64,000 nt of DNA from Hirundichthys speculiger (GCA_018398805.1 JAGFBZ010001910.1:1-64000); one strand, 5' to 3'; shown: positions 44,172 through 56,272, numbered from the stretch's first letter. The notes: generated by a model from the sequence alone, not told the origin. Translations and numbers: made by a program.

Positions 44172-44227
44172 AAAGCTGACACTTTTAATGTGAAAGTGTC
44201 AGCTTTCACATTAAAAGTGTCAGCTTT
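44172..44227. repeat. Perfect 24-bp-arm hairpin
   Basis: Arms 44172-44195 and 44204-44227 are exact inverted copies around an 8-base loop GTGTCAGC, which itself repeats part of the arm. Possibly remnants of Tc1 terminal repeats. Confidence 0.9.
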
Positions 44228-44329
44228 TTTGGCATCTGACCTGGGATGGTTTCTCATTTTAATGAATCAAACTGTTGTTGAACAGTGACCAAAGCAATAT
44301 CAATGAACCATGAATATGTTGGTTCCCAT

Positions 44330-45226
44330 AGCCGCGGGAACATGTTCTCAGCAGGGGGTGCTGGGGGGTGCTGGGAGTCTGGGACAGCTGTGCGTTTATA
44401 TATGTATATATATATATATATATTGCGCCGTAGCAACTATAAAGTATATAACACCATTTGTCCCGGTAGACAAGACGACGGATGTCAGTAACGCGGCGCT
44501 GCTGATGTTTTTAAAATACTGCAGAACGAATCATTGGATGTCTGTCAGGGGTGAAAGAGTTTTTTGACACTATTGCGCAGAGATTGTCCTCAGAGATTGC
44601 CCAAGGAGAGGGCCAGCGCACAGAGGGATACGCGCACAGTTCAAGAAACTCCACAACAGTGTTCCGGAAAACCTTATCTGCCAGATACAGAACCGATCTA
44701 AAGATCAGGAAAAATTAATGTTCCTGTCCCTCCTCGACCACCAGCAGTTTCAGACATATCGGAAATAAATCCCCCCATCCAACCCTGGCCGTGACTATTC
44801 CAAGATTTACCATAAATGCTGACCGGACATCATCTGCCCTCAAGAGGATGAAAACGTATGCAAGTAATATGATGATGCGTACGCAGCGCCCTCTTCTCGT
44901 TATATTGTGTTATTTTATTGGTGGCTTGTATGATTGTAACGTCATGGTGGATTAAGTAGTTAAACCCGCACTGGTCCAGGTAGCAAATACACGACCCGCC
45001 ACTGAATAATACTGTAATAAACATTAAACCAGACCACAGGAATTTTGAGTAAATTTTAAACATTTTAATTTCTTTCCTACCACATTTTTCCCCCTTGTTT
45101 TCTTTTTTTTTTTTTTTTTTTTTTTTTTGTTTGGGATTTTTTATATATTTTTTTGAGGTGCTGCAGCCCCACCAACAGGGGGTGCTGCAGCCCCCCCAGC
45201 ACCCCTAATTCCTGCGGCACTGCACA
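44330..45226 (+). pseudogene. hAT-type transposase remnant
   Basis: Plus-strand pieces: DKTTDVSNAALLMFLKY near 44470-44520 (first catalytic Asp region of hAT) and NADRTSSALKRMKTYASNMM near 44815-44870, the C-terminal hAT dimerisation signature. Frames are broken and most of the core is deleted. Ends resemble CAGTGCCGC...; a right end at about 45226 is plausible, the left end is degraded. A long T run lies at 45100-45130. Confidence 0.6.
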
Positions 45227-45542
45227 TATACAACGCTTAAATTGAAAACACTATATACAGATACGGAGCCTACCTCCTCTTCAAGACGAGGTCTTTTCTT
45301 CTTCAGAAAATATTTTTCTCTACTCATCTGTGTAAAGGGGTGAACATAAGCAGAGGTGATGTATGTAGGCGACATTACGGCACTACGGCAGCAGCTCAAC
45401 AGGTGCCTGTCGGCTAATGTACATTAACAGCAGGATAACACGTCTCTGCACATGTTGAGTAGGGGTGAGTATTGGCAAGGACCTCGCAATACGATATGTA
45501 TCATGATACTTGGGTCACGATACAATATTATAACGATATCAC

Positions 45543-46523
45543 TAGGGGTGTAACGGTACACAAAACTCTCGGTTCGGTACGTACCTCAGTTTTGAGGTCA
45601 CGGTCCGGTTCATTTTCGGTACAGTAAGAAAACAAAATGGAAAATATAAATGTGCTGGTTGTTTATTACACACTTTTGTGCTTTTTAACAAAAGGAACAT
45701 TAGCCTATACAAAGCTAGAATTTTGCTAAAAAATATAAATACAATATTCTGAAATGTAGATATTTTGAAAAACAAAATAAAAATAACATTGGCTCAGACT
45801 TTTTCTTAAAGAAAATATCCATTTGATGTGCAAAATTGAACAGTTGCAACACTAAACAGTTTCAAGTTGTTGCTCAGATTAAATAACATGAATAAGGCTC
45901 AGACTGTTTCTTTAAAAACAAATCATTTTATTTTTTCATAAGGTCCCGGTATGATTTTCTGGCTAAAATGTGTACGAGAAGGTAATTGATATCGGGGCTC
46001 AATTACTTTTATCATGTGTTTGAAGCCAGCGTTTAGGGTGATTAGGGTCTTAAATCTGCAGCTATATAACACCAACGGCATTTGTTATGGCTTTAGCCCG
46101 ACCTGACTCACCAGGGAGAGGCTGTTTAAGGTCTCCCGTCTAAGAGAAGTTGATAAAACCAAAGTGGTTTGCCGACATTGTTCATCCGAGATCGGGTATG
46201 TTTCTGGCAACACATATAACCTGTTAACTCATTTGAAACGGCACCACCCCAGCGTGAATATTGCTACAAAAAGAGAAAGACGACCGAGTACAAACACAGC
46301 TTCCCACCGCATTTAACACTATGTCGCGGGAGGCTAATTGCCAATGCTAGCGGCATTAGCATTAGCCACGACGTCCACTACAACTGCTGTTTGTTGTGCT
46401 CCACAACATGCGGTCCTCTACTTAATATGTCTGTGTGGAAACTCGTTCAGTACGCCTCCGTCCCGAACCAACCACAACGTACCGAAACGGTTCAATACAA
46501 ATACATGTACCGTTACACCCCTA
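45543..46523 (+). mobile_element. Nested hAT element with BED-finger remnant
   Basis: Ends TAGGGGTGTAACGGTACA... and ...GTACCGTTACACCCCTA with perfect 8-bp duplication GATATCAC (45535-45542 and 46524-46531). The CGGTACG-rich subterminal region is typical of this hAT group. Contains a BED finger at 46145-46262. Confidence 0.95.
46145..46262 (+). pseudogene. BED zinc finger of a hAT transposase
   Basis: Reads VDKTKVVCRHCSSEIGYVSG followed by NTYNLLTHLKRHHPS: the C-x2-C...H-x4-H BED pattern. The rest of the transposase is deleted in this derivative. Confidence 0.75.
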
Positions 46524-46823
46524 GATATCACGATATATTGCGATATTCTACCCAGTTAATATCAAAATTAAAAGTAGAGATGAAAAATCAAGTTGCTGTA
46601 TATGTTCATCAGATGATATTGATCACTCAGAGGACAAATTGAGTCAAAACTATTTGCTTCAAAACAACCTATTTATTGTTTATTATTAGTGTTTTTGCAC
46701 ATTTAAGTAACCATTAGTAACCAGGAGCTAATGAGGAGCTGAAAAATATATTATTATATTGGGCGGCTGAAAATTGCGATATATTACCAAATTGATTTTT
46801 TTTTTCACACCCCTAATGTTGAG

Positions 46824-48790
46824 CATCTAGATTTGATAGTGACCTGGGCTTATTTTACCACTTCGTTCTTCAGCACAAGAGTCCAAAAGCTCGAGTTATT
46901 CTGCAGAACAACTGATTTTCTGACACATCACCTTTTATGCCCATCTATTATGTTGCTCACATGCTTTTATTTTGAAAAGTCTGTTACTGGCTGCTGCGGA
47001 ACTGGAAGACAGTTGGCAGGTAAACATGTGGAAAAGCTAAAACAGACATGGAGAACGGTAAAAATCGGTGTACTTTACAGTTCAGGTATCAACTCAGATT
47101 TGTTAATATTGCTACCTCTCTGAAAGAAAAATTCTGGACTGCAACAAAACTGTTAAACCCCTTTGTTCAAGACAATTGCGTCATTCCTCCATTTATCATC
47201 AGATCTGCTCCATGCGTTCACTGTCCTGCTGTTCTCTAGCTGGTTACTGCAGTGTGGCCTCCATCTAGTGGCTCAGATGTGTAACGACAACAGAAAGTTC
47301 AGTCCTCAATTATGAAACAAATTCAGTTCTGTGGCCCATTTTTTCATTTTGTATTTTTGATCCAAGTCTAAAATTGAAATATAAAAAACAGGCATTTTTT
47401 GTGTTAGATTAAAAAACCAAAAATGTAATGAATAATTATGAGGTATTGTACACTACTCCTTCATCACTTAATTATATGAATAAAGCAATGAACATCAAGC
47501 TGGCACATAATAAAACCAAAATTATACTGACCTTTTCAGACTTTGGACAAAGTCCAGTTTATGGCAATCCTGTTCTGAACAAAGTTTTTTTTTCCCAATT
47601 GTACAAGTACCCAATTTCTCTGTCATCTTCAAAGATTTCACATTCACTGCATTTGATTTTGAAGCTTGGTCTACAATGGCTATTGATCAACTGAACAGCT
47701 CACTGAATTTTCTGATGACATAAGCATGATGTCATGCACTGAAGGCCAAGGCACTTGTGTTACTATAAGTTCTATATTTACACATTTATTAATATGTTAA
47801 AACCTCAGCTGTGCCAATTCAGCATAGCACTACCAGTACTGGTAATTTTGCTTCACAATTGGTCATGTTTATCTAGTATAAATAACAAAGCACTTTTGCT
47901 TGAGTCATTCACCAAACTTTCACACAGCATGGACAGGGAGGAATAAAACATGCAGCAAACTATTTTGTTTGAAAGGCCTTGTCCATTTGAGATCAGCAAA
48001 CATGTCCAGACAAGACAATACAATGCAGAAGTACAGCCTGTATACTGAAATGTACATTGAAAACTTTCTCAGGTGATATTCTACAAGTTCTCAATAATTC
48101 GAAAAACGGCAAAAATGCTCGATTTAAGAATTTTTCTAGGTAACTTAGAGACTTAGTACCAACTTGAAACTTCGTATATAAACAGATATTGTCATTACCT
48201 TTCTGGTAGTATATTTAGTTTTTTGGTACATCTTGTCATATTTTGTCAATTGCCAATTGAATATGGACAATAAAATACGAAATTCGTTTTTTGCTGGGTC
48301 ATATGAGAACTAAAATACAATTGTTTCTGCAAATTCTTTATGTATTTTTATTCTATAAGAGAAGGAGATTGTTCAACAAAAAAAGTAAGTCTCAGCTACT
48401 ATTACAAGGGGTCCAAATGGGGACTTGAAATGTGAACCGCACAAAGCGAGTGAAATTTATTTTGGATGTTTGAAATTTATTTTAAAACAAACAGCAATGA
48501 ATAGACACCTGAAACTGACCCCATACAGAGTGCACATACAGGACTAACAGCATAAAAAAAATCAGCTCTCTAGCTTGTATGGTTTCGAAGATACAGCCCC
48601 TCAAAAATGGTAATAATTTTAAAAGCGTTAGGAATGTCACGAAAATGGCCGTACGGGCACTTTTTCAAAAATTTATAAATCCGAAGTTATTGCCAGTACC
48701 AGGCTAATATTGCACAAAGTTACTACATTATAGTCAAAGTTCAAAAGAAAAAAAAAAATCAAGCAAATCAGAGATGGTCATGCGGGAATT
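46824..48790. other. AT-rich interval, no gene identified
   Basis: Only short chance frames on both strands. No repeat family recognised. Confidence 0.5.
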
Positions 48791-48796
48791 TTTTTT

Positions 48797-49036
48797 CTAA
48801 TCTGCTGATTTGAGGTGGAATGACCCAATAGTGCACAAGAGTGAACCTAAGACAGAGCCTTGTGGCACACCTTTGTGGATCGATACAATATCTGAGCATA
48901 GACCATCATACCTAATGCACTGAGACTGATTACTAAGATAGTTTGCAAACCAAGAAACTGCTTCTTCTGAGAGACCTGAGTTTAGAAGTCTAAGTTTTAA
49001 AACATCATGGTCGACTGTGTCGAAAGCTTTGGACAT
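48797..49036 (-). pseudogene. Non-LTR reverse transcriptase fragment
   Basis: Reads MSKAFDTVDHDVLKLRLLNS, SWFANYLSNQ and KGVPQGSVLG, the A and B motifs of a Jockey/CR1/L2-type reverse transcriptase. Truncated on both sides, immediately after GSVLG. Confidence 0.85.
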
Positions 49037-49144
49037 TTATGTCCATTTATTTATGAAAGTGATTAGTTTTTGGTGGATGTGAAGTTAATTTTGTACATTA
49101 ACAATGGATTTCATGTTGACTGTACCCAGCAGGGTTAATGTTTA

Positions 49145-49895
49145 TGTAACCCAGCCCGTGTAGGACTGCACCTCTCTACACCCGAGGACTCTGTGTTGTG
49201 TTAAGGGTTTTTGTTGGGATGCAAAGTGAGACAAGAGCCGGACACATGGTGGTCAAGGTTGTTGTTCAGACCACGGCGTTTATTCAGTGTTGATGCTGGC
49301 AGCTCCACCTTACAAACCACAAACACTCAGTCAAGATAACTCATATGAACATAATTTTAAATACAATTAAAATTTAAAAAATCATGTGCAGCAAGGTCCC
49401 AGAATCAGTATAAAGAGAATAAAAGAAAATGTGAAGGCAACTAAATAGCAAAGTCTGTGAAGTACAGACAATAAAATAGTAAAGAGATGGCTAGCCAAAA
49501 TTCCAGCCAACATACTCGTATACAACAAAGTCTCAAACTCCCTAAACTTGACCCAATGCTAAACAAACATCTCAATAAATGCATTATTCAGAATAAACAT
49601 CGTAATAAATGTTTTTGGTCAAGATATTTGACTATGATGTAGACAGCAATCTATGGTCCGGACCTTACAAACCATAAACGAACACTGAACAAAACCGCGC
49701 CGGTGTGGAGTAAAATAAAAAAAAAACTCAAAATACTGTCTGGTGAGGGACAAATTAGAGAACTGAGCTAAAACCAGAGCATATTCAGAACAATGGCGCC
49801 ACCTGCTAACCTATTTAGACAACTGCCTCACATCTACATCATAGTGTACGTCCTTTTTCCAGACAGTTGAACTGTCAATCAGCTGAACTCATTCA
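49145..49895 (-). repeat. Probable solo LTR, antisense
   Basis: TG...CA ends with a possible 4-bp duplication TTTA (49141-49144 and 49896-49899). On the minus strand an AATAAA lies at about 49280, roughly 140 bp before the 3' end. No internal region. The borders are my best reading and could be wrong. Confidence 0.4.
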
Positions 49896-49899
49896 TTTA

Positions 49900-50340
49900 T
49901 TCGTAGCGGCCCGCCACAAATACATTTTGGCTGCCACAAATAATTTTCTCGGCTTTTGACTCGCCCTCGCCTCCAGACTGTTCACTTTGTGAATGTCGTG
50001 TGTCGTTTCAACTTTGGCCCATTGAGTGGCGGTATGCATTGTGACGCCGCTCATAAATTTCTAAGTCGCAAAAGAAGAACTTGTGGTGGGCTTATAAATC
50101 GAGAAGTTTGCGAAAGAAGTCGTGGCGAAAGATCTGTGATTTAAGCAACAAAGATGCAGTCTATGCGAAGGTAAGACGTGCCATTACAAAGTGGCAGGGG
50201 CGGACTGGTAATCTCTGCATTCTGGAAAAGTCCAGAACAGACATCCGGTCTACAGCTGTCGGCCATGTTCAATAACCCAAATTTTATTCTGTCAACTAAC
50301 AGCAGGAGGCGCTAAGACGATCATTTATCAGATATAGACC
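49900..50340. other. No gene identified; repeat-like
   Basis: Contains a GCGGCCCGCCACAAAT motif seen in dispersed fish repeats, and no convincing frame. Confidence 0.35.
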
Positions 50341-51590
50341 TAAAAACCAACAAAGACTAACGTTAATGTCTGTTGACAGAAAGACATATAAGGCCCTTAA
50401 TGGCCTAGCTCCACGCTATTTACAAGACTTGATAGCACGTTATGCTCCTAATAGAGCTCTCCGCTCTCAGAGTGTAGGATTACTCCTCGTTCCTAGAATA
50501 TCCAAAAGTGGATTTGGAGGACGGGCCTTCTGCTACCAGGCACCTTTATTCTGAAACCAGCTACCAGTTTGGGTTCAGGAGGCGGACACCACCTCCATCT
50601 TTAAAACTAAACTGAAAACATTTCTGTTCAGTAAAGCCTACAGTTAGTCTAAACTATAGTGTGTAGGGGCTAATAGTTATAGCCATAGTTGTAGTAGCTC
50701 AGACTAGAGTAGCTCGTCTTAATCACAGTTTTGTCATAGCTATGCTGCTATAGGCCTACGCTGCAGGGGGACACCAACATGATCTGCTGAGTGGTGTCTC
50801 CACTGCTTTTCTCCTTTTCCTTCCCTTTCCTCCTCCCTTCCTCCTCCTCCAGCTCATTCATAATTACTTGGGAGCACCTTGTTACTGTAACTGTGCTCCA
50901 TATTCTTTGCTTTCCTGTGGTTTGTTGTGTTGTTTTGTCCCCCCCCTCTTTTTTTCTGTGTATTTGCAGGCCAGAGTTTCCTGGGTTTCATGCTGCCTTG
51001 CAGTTCCATCCTCTGTCCATCCCGGGGTTCTCCTCCACTTGTGTTCGTGGTGCCAACTGGCGTGGTGATCGGCGACCTGGTCCTCTGGCCATCTCATCCC
51101 AGTGCTGCTACCTCCATCTGTTTATATTTATGTTTATATGGTCGTTGTATTTAGTAATTTGTGTGCTCTCCTCTCTCTGTCCTCCCTCCTCTCTCTCTGT
51201 CCTCCATCCTCTCTCTGTCCTCCATCCTCTCTGTCCTCCCTCCTCTCTCTCTGTCCTCCATCCTCTCTCTGTCCCCCATCCTCTCTCTGTCCTCCCTCCT
51301 CTCTCTCTGTCCTCCATCCTCTCTCTGTCCTCCATCCTCTCTCTGTCCTCCCTCCTCTCTCTCTGTCCTCCATCCTCTCTCTGTCCTGTCTCCCCTCTTT
51401 TCTTTTGCTACCCAGCTGGCCTTCAGCAGGAAGGTCCCTCCATATGATCCAGGTCCTGCTCAAGGTTTCTTCCTCTTAAAGTGGAGTTTTTTTCTTGCCA
51501 CTCTTTGGCATAAAGGTTTTTTTCTCCCTCTGTGGGAGTTTTTTACCTGCCATTATCATTGATTGGATTGAATATTATAATTTTAGTTAA
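50341..51590 (+). mobile_element. L2-like LINE 3' part, left segment
   Basis: C-terminal reverse-transcriptase frame from about 50366 (YKALNGLAPRYLQDL..., then an LRSQSVGLLLVPR block and SIFKTKLKTFLFSKAYS) followed by a long 3' UTR with a pyrimidine minisatellite. Continues on the far side of piggyBac copy 2 at 54162-54263, where the tail ends in AATTG repeats. A second copy, inverted, is at 59129-60100. Confidence 0.8.
51165..51390. repeat. CTCTCTGTCCTCC minisatellite in L2 3' UTR
   Basis: About 220 bp of imperfect repeats of CTCTCTCTGTCCTCCNTC. The inverted L2 copy carries a shorter version at about 59425-59545, so the array length varies between copies. Confidence 0.9.
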
Positions 51591-54161
51591 CCTGTTAACG
51601 TTCCGACGGCCCGCCCGCGGGCCGTCAGTCCGAATTTCTGTAGTTTCCAAAACTAAACCATAATTTACACAGCTCATAAGTTACGTGAGGCACTCATGAG
51701 ACATATCTTTGGAAAGCTAAGATTCTTGTGATTCAATCAATGTAAACCATTTCAGGATATAATCATAACAGCAGCCACAATCAACGCCTTTGTCACACCA
51801 CAAACAAACAAACAAGCAGTTACGAAATCGACGCAACTCACCTAATGAGCGTTATAAAAGTCGTCCGATCAAAAATATTCCCACAAAAATGGTCTGGTTG
51901 AACTCACAAAGGTCCAGTCGATCCAATCCAGTAAAGTATTTAGTCCAAAATGCATTATCATACCAGAAAATATCCACAAAAACGCCACTGGTAGCTGGTC
52001 GGTGTTTAGTAACTTCCACGTATTCTTCGTCATAAAACGCTTCCTCCTTAGTTGACATACGAGTCTGGGGTCTTAAAATGGAGGGGGTCATCTGAACTTT
52101 CGATTGACACCTCATACAGCCATACAGCAGCTTCCCTGTCCTGTCCACAGCCTACAATAGCCAATAAGGGCTAACGTTGAAACGAAGCCATGTCCTACTT
52201 TGCTTCAGGAAAAAACCAGCCAGTTAGAATCAATCGTGCTGATGACTGACACATTGAATAGCCAATGAAATTCTGAAAACAACGATGTGACGGTCGAGGG
52301 GGTGGAGATAACGGAGAAACAAAGAAAGCTAAGCGTAAATGGTAATTAGATAGTCTCATGAACGCGCGTCACCGCGCGCCTCAGCAGGACGCACCAGTGT
52401 GGCTTATTTCTCAGCGTTTTTTCAGTTTGGGAGCGTATTTATTGTAGAAAATGGTGAAAAGGACTGTCCAAGAAGGAAGAGGAGGAATTTGCTCGTCGTG
52501 AAAGTTACGTGTCAGGAGAGGGGATCAGATAAGATCAGATAACAGAGCGCACGCCTGCGCAGAAGACATTTTCTCCGTTGGAGAAGATTTTGATCTGCAT
52601 ACGTAAGTATTTGACTAAATTGTGACTTATATTACAGCTTATATTATATTATTACGTATATATTGTATCATAATTGGTAGTATTATTCATATTATTATTA
52701 CGTTTTACTGTATATTTCGACATAAACAAGTTTTACTTTGAATAAATACAAAAGCCTTTGTTTGTGTGTGTGTGGGGGGGGAGGAGTATGTGTGAGTTGT
52801 TTGTTGGGGTGTGTGTGTGTGTGTGGGGGGGGGTTCATTGTGTAAAGTAGTACAATACAGAAAAAATGGAACGTTTTGTAAATTACATTTCTTTATTTTC
52901 ACATAATGGGCAGTCATCTGAGGATTCAGATGTGGATTGGGAGCCAGTCAGAAATTGGTCACATAGAGGGTCAAAGGTGCAGATGGACATTGGCAGATGA
53001 AGGACATCTCAGTTCCACCAGCTGTGAAGGAGTACAGCCGGTATGTGCTGTATATTCAACTGTGTATTCATTTTGAAATGAAACAATTTTTGTGTTGCAC
53101 ATATTTGTTTTTGTATATAGTTTTTTCATTGTTGTTCCAGGTGTATGGGTGGAGAGGAGAGATCCCTCTGCACCAGAAGGCATTCTGGGAGACCCTCACC
53201 GAGCAGCTGGCAGAAGCAGGGTCTTCCTCCACAGCCAGACCCGTCCCACCTCCTGCTCCGCGTGGAGCACATCACATACTGGTTTTTATCAGTGGGCAGA
53301 GGACTACTGGTAGGCTGAAGTGCAGGCACTGTCATGCTAAAACACAGTTGAAATGCTCCTCGTGTGATGTGCCTTTGTGCTTGATACCGACTAGAGATTG
53401 CTAAAGTGACTGGCATGCTGCCAACCTGTAAATGGTTATAATTGTAAATATGTTCAAATATGTGAATAGTTTGCTGTGTTGTAAAAGATAGTCATTTTTT
53501 AATATAAATTACATTTTCCACAACAACACTTGTTTTGACTCTTTTTATATGCAAAGTTTAGCTTTATGTTTCAGTAACTTTTTTTCAGCAATATTGATAG
53601 TGAATCTGGATGTGGGATAGGATACCTCTAAGTGTCACCTTTCATTAGAGGCCAAGATTATGACTGTACGATGAAGCATTCGAGAGTTATGTCCTTTTAT
53701 CCGAGGTATGTGGCCATGTTTATCCAAGTGCCATTTTGGAGACTCCAAATGGCCATTTTTGGAAACGCCTAGACATACTCTTACAAAAATGTGTGTAAAA
53801 TACTCATTGTTAGTGGTATTGTTATCAAATTTGAACTTGCACTAGGTAAGGCTTCATGCTGTGGTCCTATTGTGTTTTCCAGCTAATAAGTCACAGCTAC
53901 ACTCATCTGCAGACATCTGTTTACAAAAAAAATTCAGGCGGAAATAAAAAACTTATATTTCAGTGTGTTCAAACTTAGATTACTCAATACTAGTAGCACT
54001 TACAGTGATTCTGACAGTTGGGGGAAAAACTTCAGAGTGTTACTTTTCAAAAGAGACCAAAACCATCCATGTGCTACAAAGGGTTCAAGAACAGCTTTCA
54101 ATTTACTTTGGGTATGTCTTGGATAGGCGTTTTATGCAAATTATACAGGAATGGTAAGGGG
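51591..54161 (+). mobile_element. piggyBac-like non-autonomous element, copy 2 (complete)
   Basis: Flanked by TTAA on both sides (51587-51590 and 54162-54165). Ends CCTGTTAACGTTCC... and, inverted, CCCCTTACCATTCC, similar in their conserved positions. The uninterrupted L2 copy at 59.2 kb shows the unoccupied site, differing by one base (CTAA for TTAA). A 10-bp-arm GC hairpin lies just inside the left end (51605-51626). Length 2571 bp. No catalytic core. Confidence 0.9.
53141..53404 (+). pseudogene. piggyBac C-terminal exon, truncated by a stop
   Basis: Same acceptor and frame as 6210-6500 in copy 1, with the CRHC and CSSC pairs, but TAA at 53402-53404 ends the frame before the last Tyr-Ser-Asp-Trp-His segment, removing the final zinc ligand. 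Confidence 0.65.
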
Positions 54162-54263
54162 TTAATGATATTTGCTCAGGGGTCATGATCTGGGTCTCTG
54201 TAAAGCACCTAGAGACAATTGACATTGTAACAGACGCTATACAAATAAAATTGAATTGAATTG
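54162..54263 (+). mobile_element. L2-like LINE tail, right segment
   Basis: Continuation of 50341-51590 after piggyBac copy 2. Ends with AATAAAATTGAATTGAATTG, the typical tail. Confidence 0.85.
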
Positions 54264-55150
54264 ATGGCAAGCAAAAAACACAAGGAGAAAGGTGGATGTG
54301 AAAAATTAAAATTAAAAGCCAAGACGTTTGAGGGATAGAAGTGTTTTATGTTGGGTTCATAAATGTGTAAATCTAATTCTGATGGAGTCAGAGCCTCACC
54401 AGCCATGAATCTCACCACATGTCACTGGTTATGAGACATTTACGTTTACAGATCAAAATATTTTCATTTCAAACAGAAAAGGGATGTTTTAAATAAATGT
54501 ATGGTTTATAAAGCTACTTTTTTTTTTATCTTTGACTAACTTTTAGTATTTTTGCAGTATCAACAAGAGGCCAGTAGGGTGTCCTCTCTTTGGGTTTTTA
54601 GGTCACCCTAGCATAATGTTTAGTCATTCTTTAATATTACTGTCCTTGAATAAACAATCATAAATAGTTGTGGGTGTTGTTATGACAATATCACTATAGC
54701 ACCACCACACCACTACAAATACATCCTTGACCTGTGGGAAACACCAATATCTGTAATTGTAACATCACATTTCTATCTGAGCAGACGGTCAAACTGAAGG
54801 GTCATGTTCTGAAGACAAAACTGTATTTTCAAGTTCTGACTGATGAAAGTTTGTGTGTGTAGAGAATGAATGAAACCCACTGTCAGTCTGAAGTGGCTTT
54901 GATAAAAACAGTTCATGAATGTGTTCTGAGGGTTTTTGTTTCAGCAGCTTTCTCTGTTCACACTTTTGACCTGACAAAATGAGACGTGTTATCTGAAGAG
55001 CCCTGGCTGTCAGGAGATGGTTCATATGACTCCTCATAGAGAAAAAAGCTCTTCACTCAGTTAAAAACCATGTCTGAGAGAATTTGATTAAAACTAAAAT
55101 AATTTCAACAGCTAGCCAACACAATAAAGTCTTCTTCTCTGTTGTTACAG
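54264..55150 (+). other. Intron-like interval before the zinc-finger exon
   Basis: No upstream zinc-finger-gene exon recognised. It ends in a strong acceptor, CTTCTTCTCTGTTGTTACAG, at 55131-55150. Confidence 0.5.
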
Positions 55151-56272
55151 AAACATCAAGACAAAGGAACAACCAAGAGTCATCGTTGTGAGCAATGTGG
55201 AAAAGTCCTTGCCTCTTCATCAAGTCTGATTAGACATATGAGAATTCACACGGGAGACAAACCTTTCAGCTGTGATCAGTGTGGATCAGCTTTTACCACA
55301 TCAGGTAATCTAAAGACACACCAGCGTAGTCACACTGGAGAGAAACCTTTCAGCTGCGATCGGTGTGGATCAGCTTTTACCAGGTTGGATTATTTAAAAC
55401 AACACCAACGTATTCACACTGGAGATAAACCTTTCAGATGTGATCAGTGTGGATCAGCTTTTACCCAGTTGGGCCAACTAAAACAACACCAACGTATTCA
55501 CAGTGGAGTGAAACCTTTCAGCTGTGATCAGTGTGGATCAGCTTTTACCACATCAGGTGGTCTAAAACAACACCAACGTGTTCACACTGGAGATAAACCT
55601 TTCAGCTGTGATCATTGTGGATCAGCTTTTACCAGGTTGGATCATCTAAAACAACACCAACGTATTCACACTGGAGATAAACCTTTCAGCTGTGATCAGT
55701 GTGGATCAGCTTTTACCACATCAAGTTATCTACTGACACACCAACGTATTCACACTGGAGTTAAGCCATACAGATGTGATCATTGTGGATCAGCTTTTAC
55801 CACATCAGGTGATCTCAAACAACACCAACGTATTCACACTGGAGTTAAGCCATACAGATGTGATCAGTGTGGATCAGCTTTTACCCAGTTGGGTACTCTA
55901 AAACAACACCAACGTATTCACACTGGAGTTAAGCCATACAGATGTGATCAGTGTGGATCAGCTTTTACCCAGTTGGGTGATCTAAAACAACACCAACGTA
56001 TTCACACTGGAGTTAAGCCATACAGATGTGATCAGTGTGGATCAGCTTTTACCCAGTTGGGTACTCTAAACCAACACCAACGTATTCACACTGGAGATAA
56101 ACCTTTCAGCTGTGATCAGTGTGGATCAGCTTTTACCACATCAGGTAATCTACAGAAACACCAACGTATTCACACTGGATTTAAGCCATACAGATGTGAT
56201 CAGTGTGGATCAGCTTTTACCACATCAGGTGGTCTAAAACGACACCAACTTGCTCACAATAGAGATAAATGA
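55151..56272 (+). CDS. C2H2 zinc-finger protein, last exon (13 fingers)
   Basis: Begins after a strong 3' splice site and stays open for 373 codons; there is no ATG in a suitable place, so this is an internal-start last exon. After a short QDKGTTKSH lead it encodes 13 consecutive C2H2 fingers joined by HTGxKPF/Y linkers of the TFIIIA/Kruppel type; each is C-x2-C-x12-H-x3-H. Fingers 2-13 share an almost identical frame (CDQCGSAFT) and differ mainly in the helix, which falls into three cassettes: TTSG, TRLD and QLG. Such proteins bind DNA in the nucleus; no effector domain is visible in this exon. The last finger ends HNRDK then TGA. A decayed 14th finger follows. The upstream exons and promoter are not identified. 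Confidence 0.9.
   Translation, partial: KHQDKGTTKSHRCEQCGKVLASSSSLIRHMRIHTGDKPFSCDQCGSAFTTSGNLKTHQRSHTGEKPFSCDRCGSAFTRLDYLKQHQRIHTGDKPFRCDQCGSAFTQLGQLKQHQRIHSGVKPFSCDQCGSAFTTSGGLKQHQRVHTGDKPFSCDHCGSAFTRLDHLKQHQRIHTGDKPFSCDQCGSAFTTSSYLLTHQRIHTGVKPYRCDHCGSAFTTSGDLKQHQRIHTGVKPYRCDQCGSAFTQLGTLKQHQRIHTGVKPYRCDQCGSAFTQLGDLKQHQRIHTGVKPYRCDQCGSAFTQLGTLNQHQRIHTGDKPFSCDQCGSAFTTSGNLQKHQRIHTGFKPYRCDQCGSAFTTSGGLKRHQLAHNRDK

Larger units (their letters stand above)
45460..46815. mobile_element. hAT MITE interrupted by another hAT
   Basis: Ends TAGGGGTGAGTATTGG... and ...CACACCCCTA with perfect 8-bp duplication ATGTTGAG (45452-45459 and 46816-46823). Non-coding. Interrupted by 45543-46523. Confidence 0.9.

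Noticed and set aside
45205..45399. Minus-strand ATG frame (MSREKYFLKKKRPRLEEE then a donor-like GTAGGC) considered as a hAT first exon.
   Set aside because: Lies outside the recognisable hAT ends and has no following exon on that strand.
50791..51562. Long Leu/Ser/Pro-rich frames in several registers, and matching Arg/Glu/Gly-rich antisense frames.
   Set aside because: Produced by the CTCTGTCCTCC minisatellite in the L2 3' UTR, which is open in many frames.
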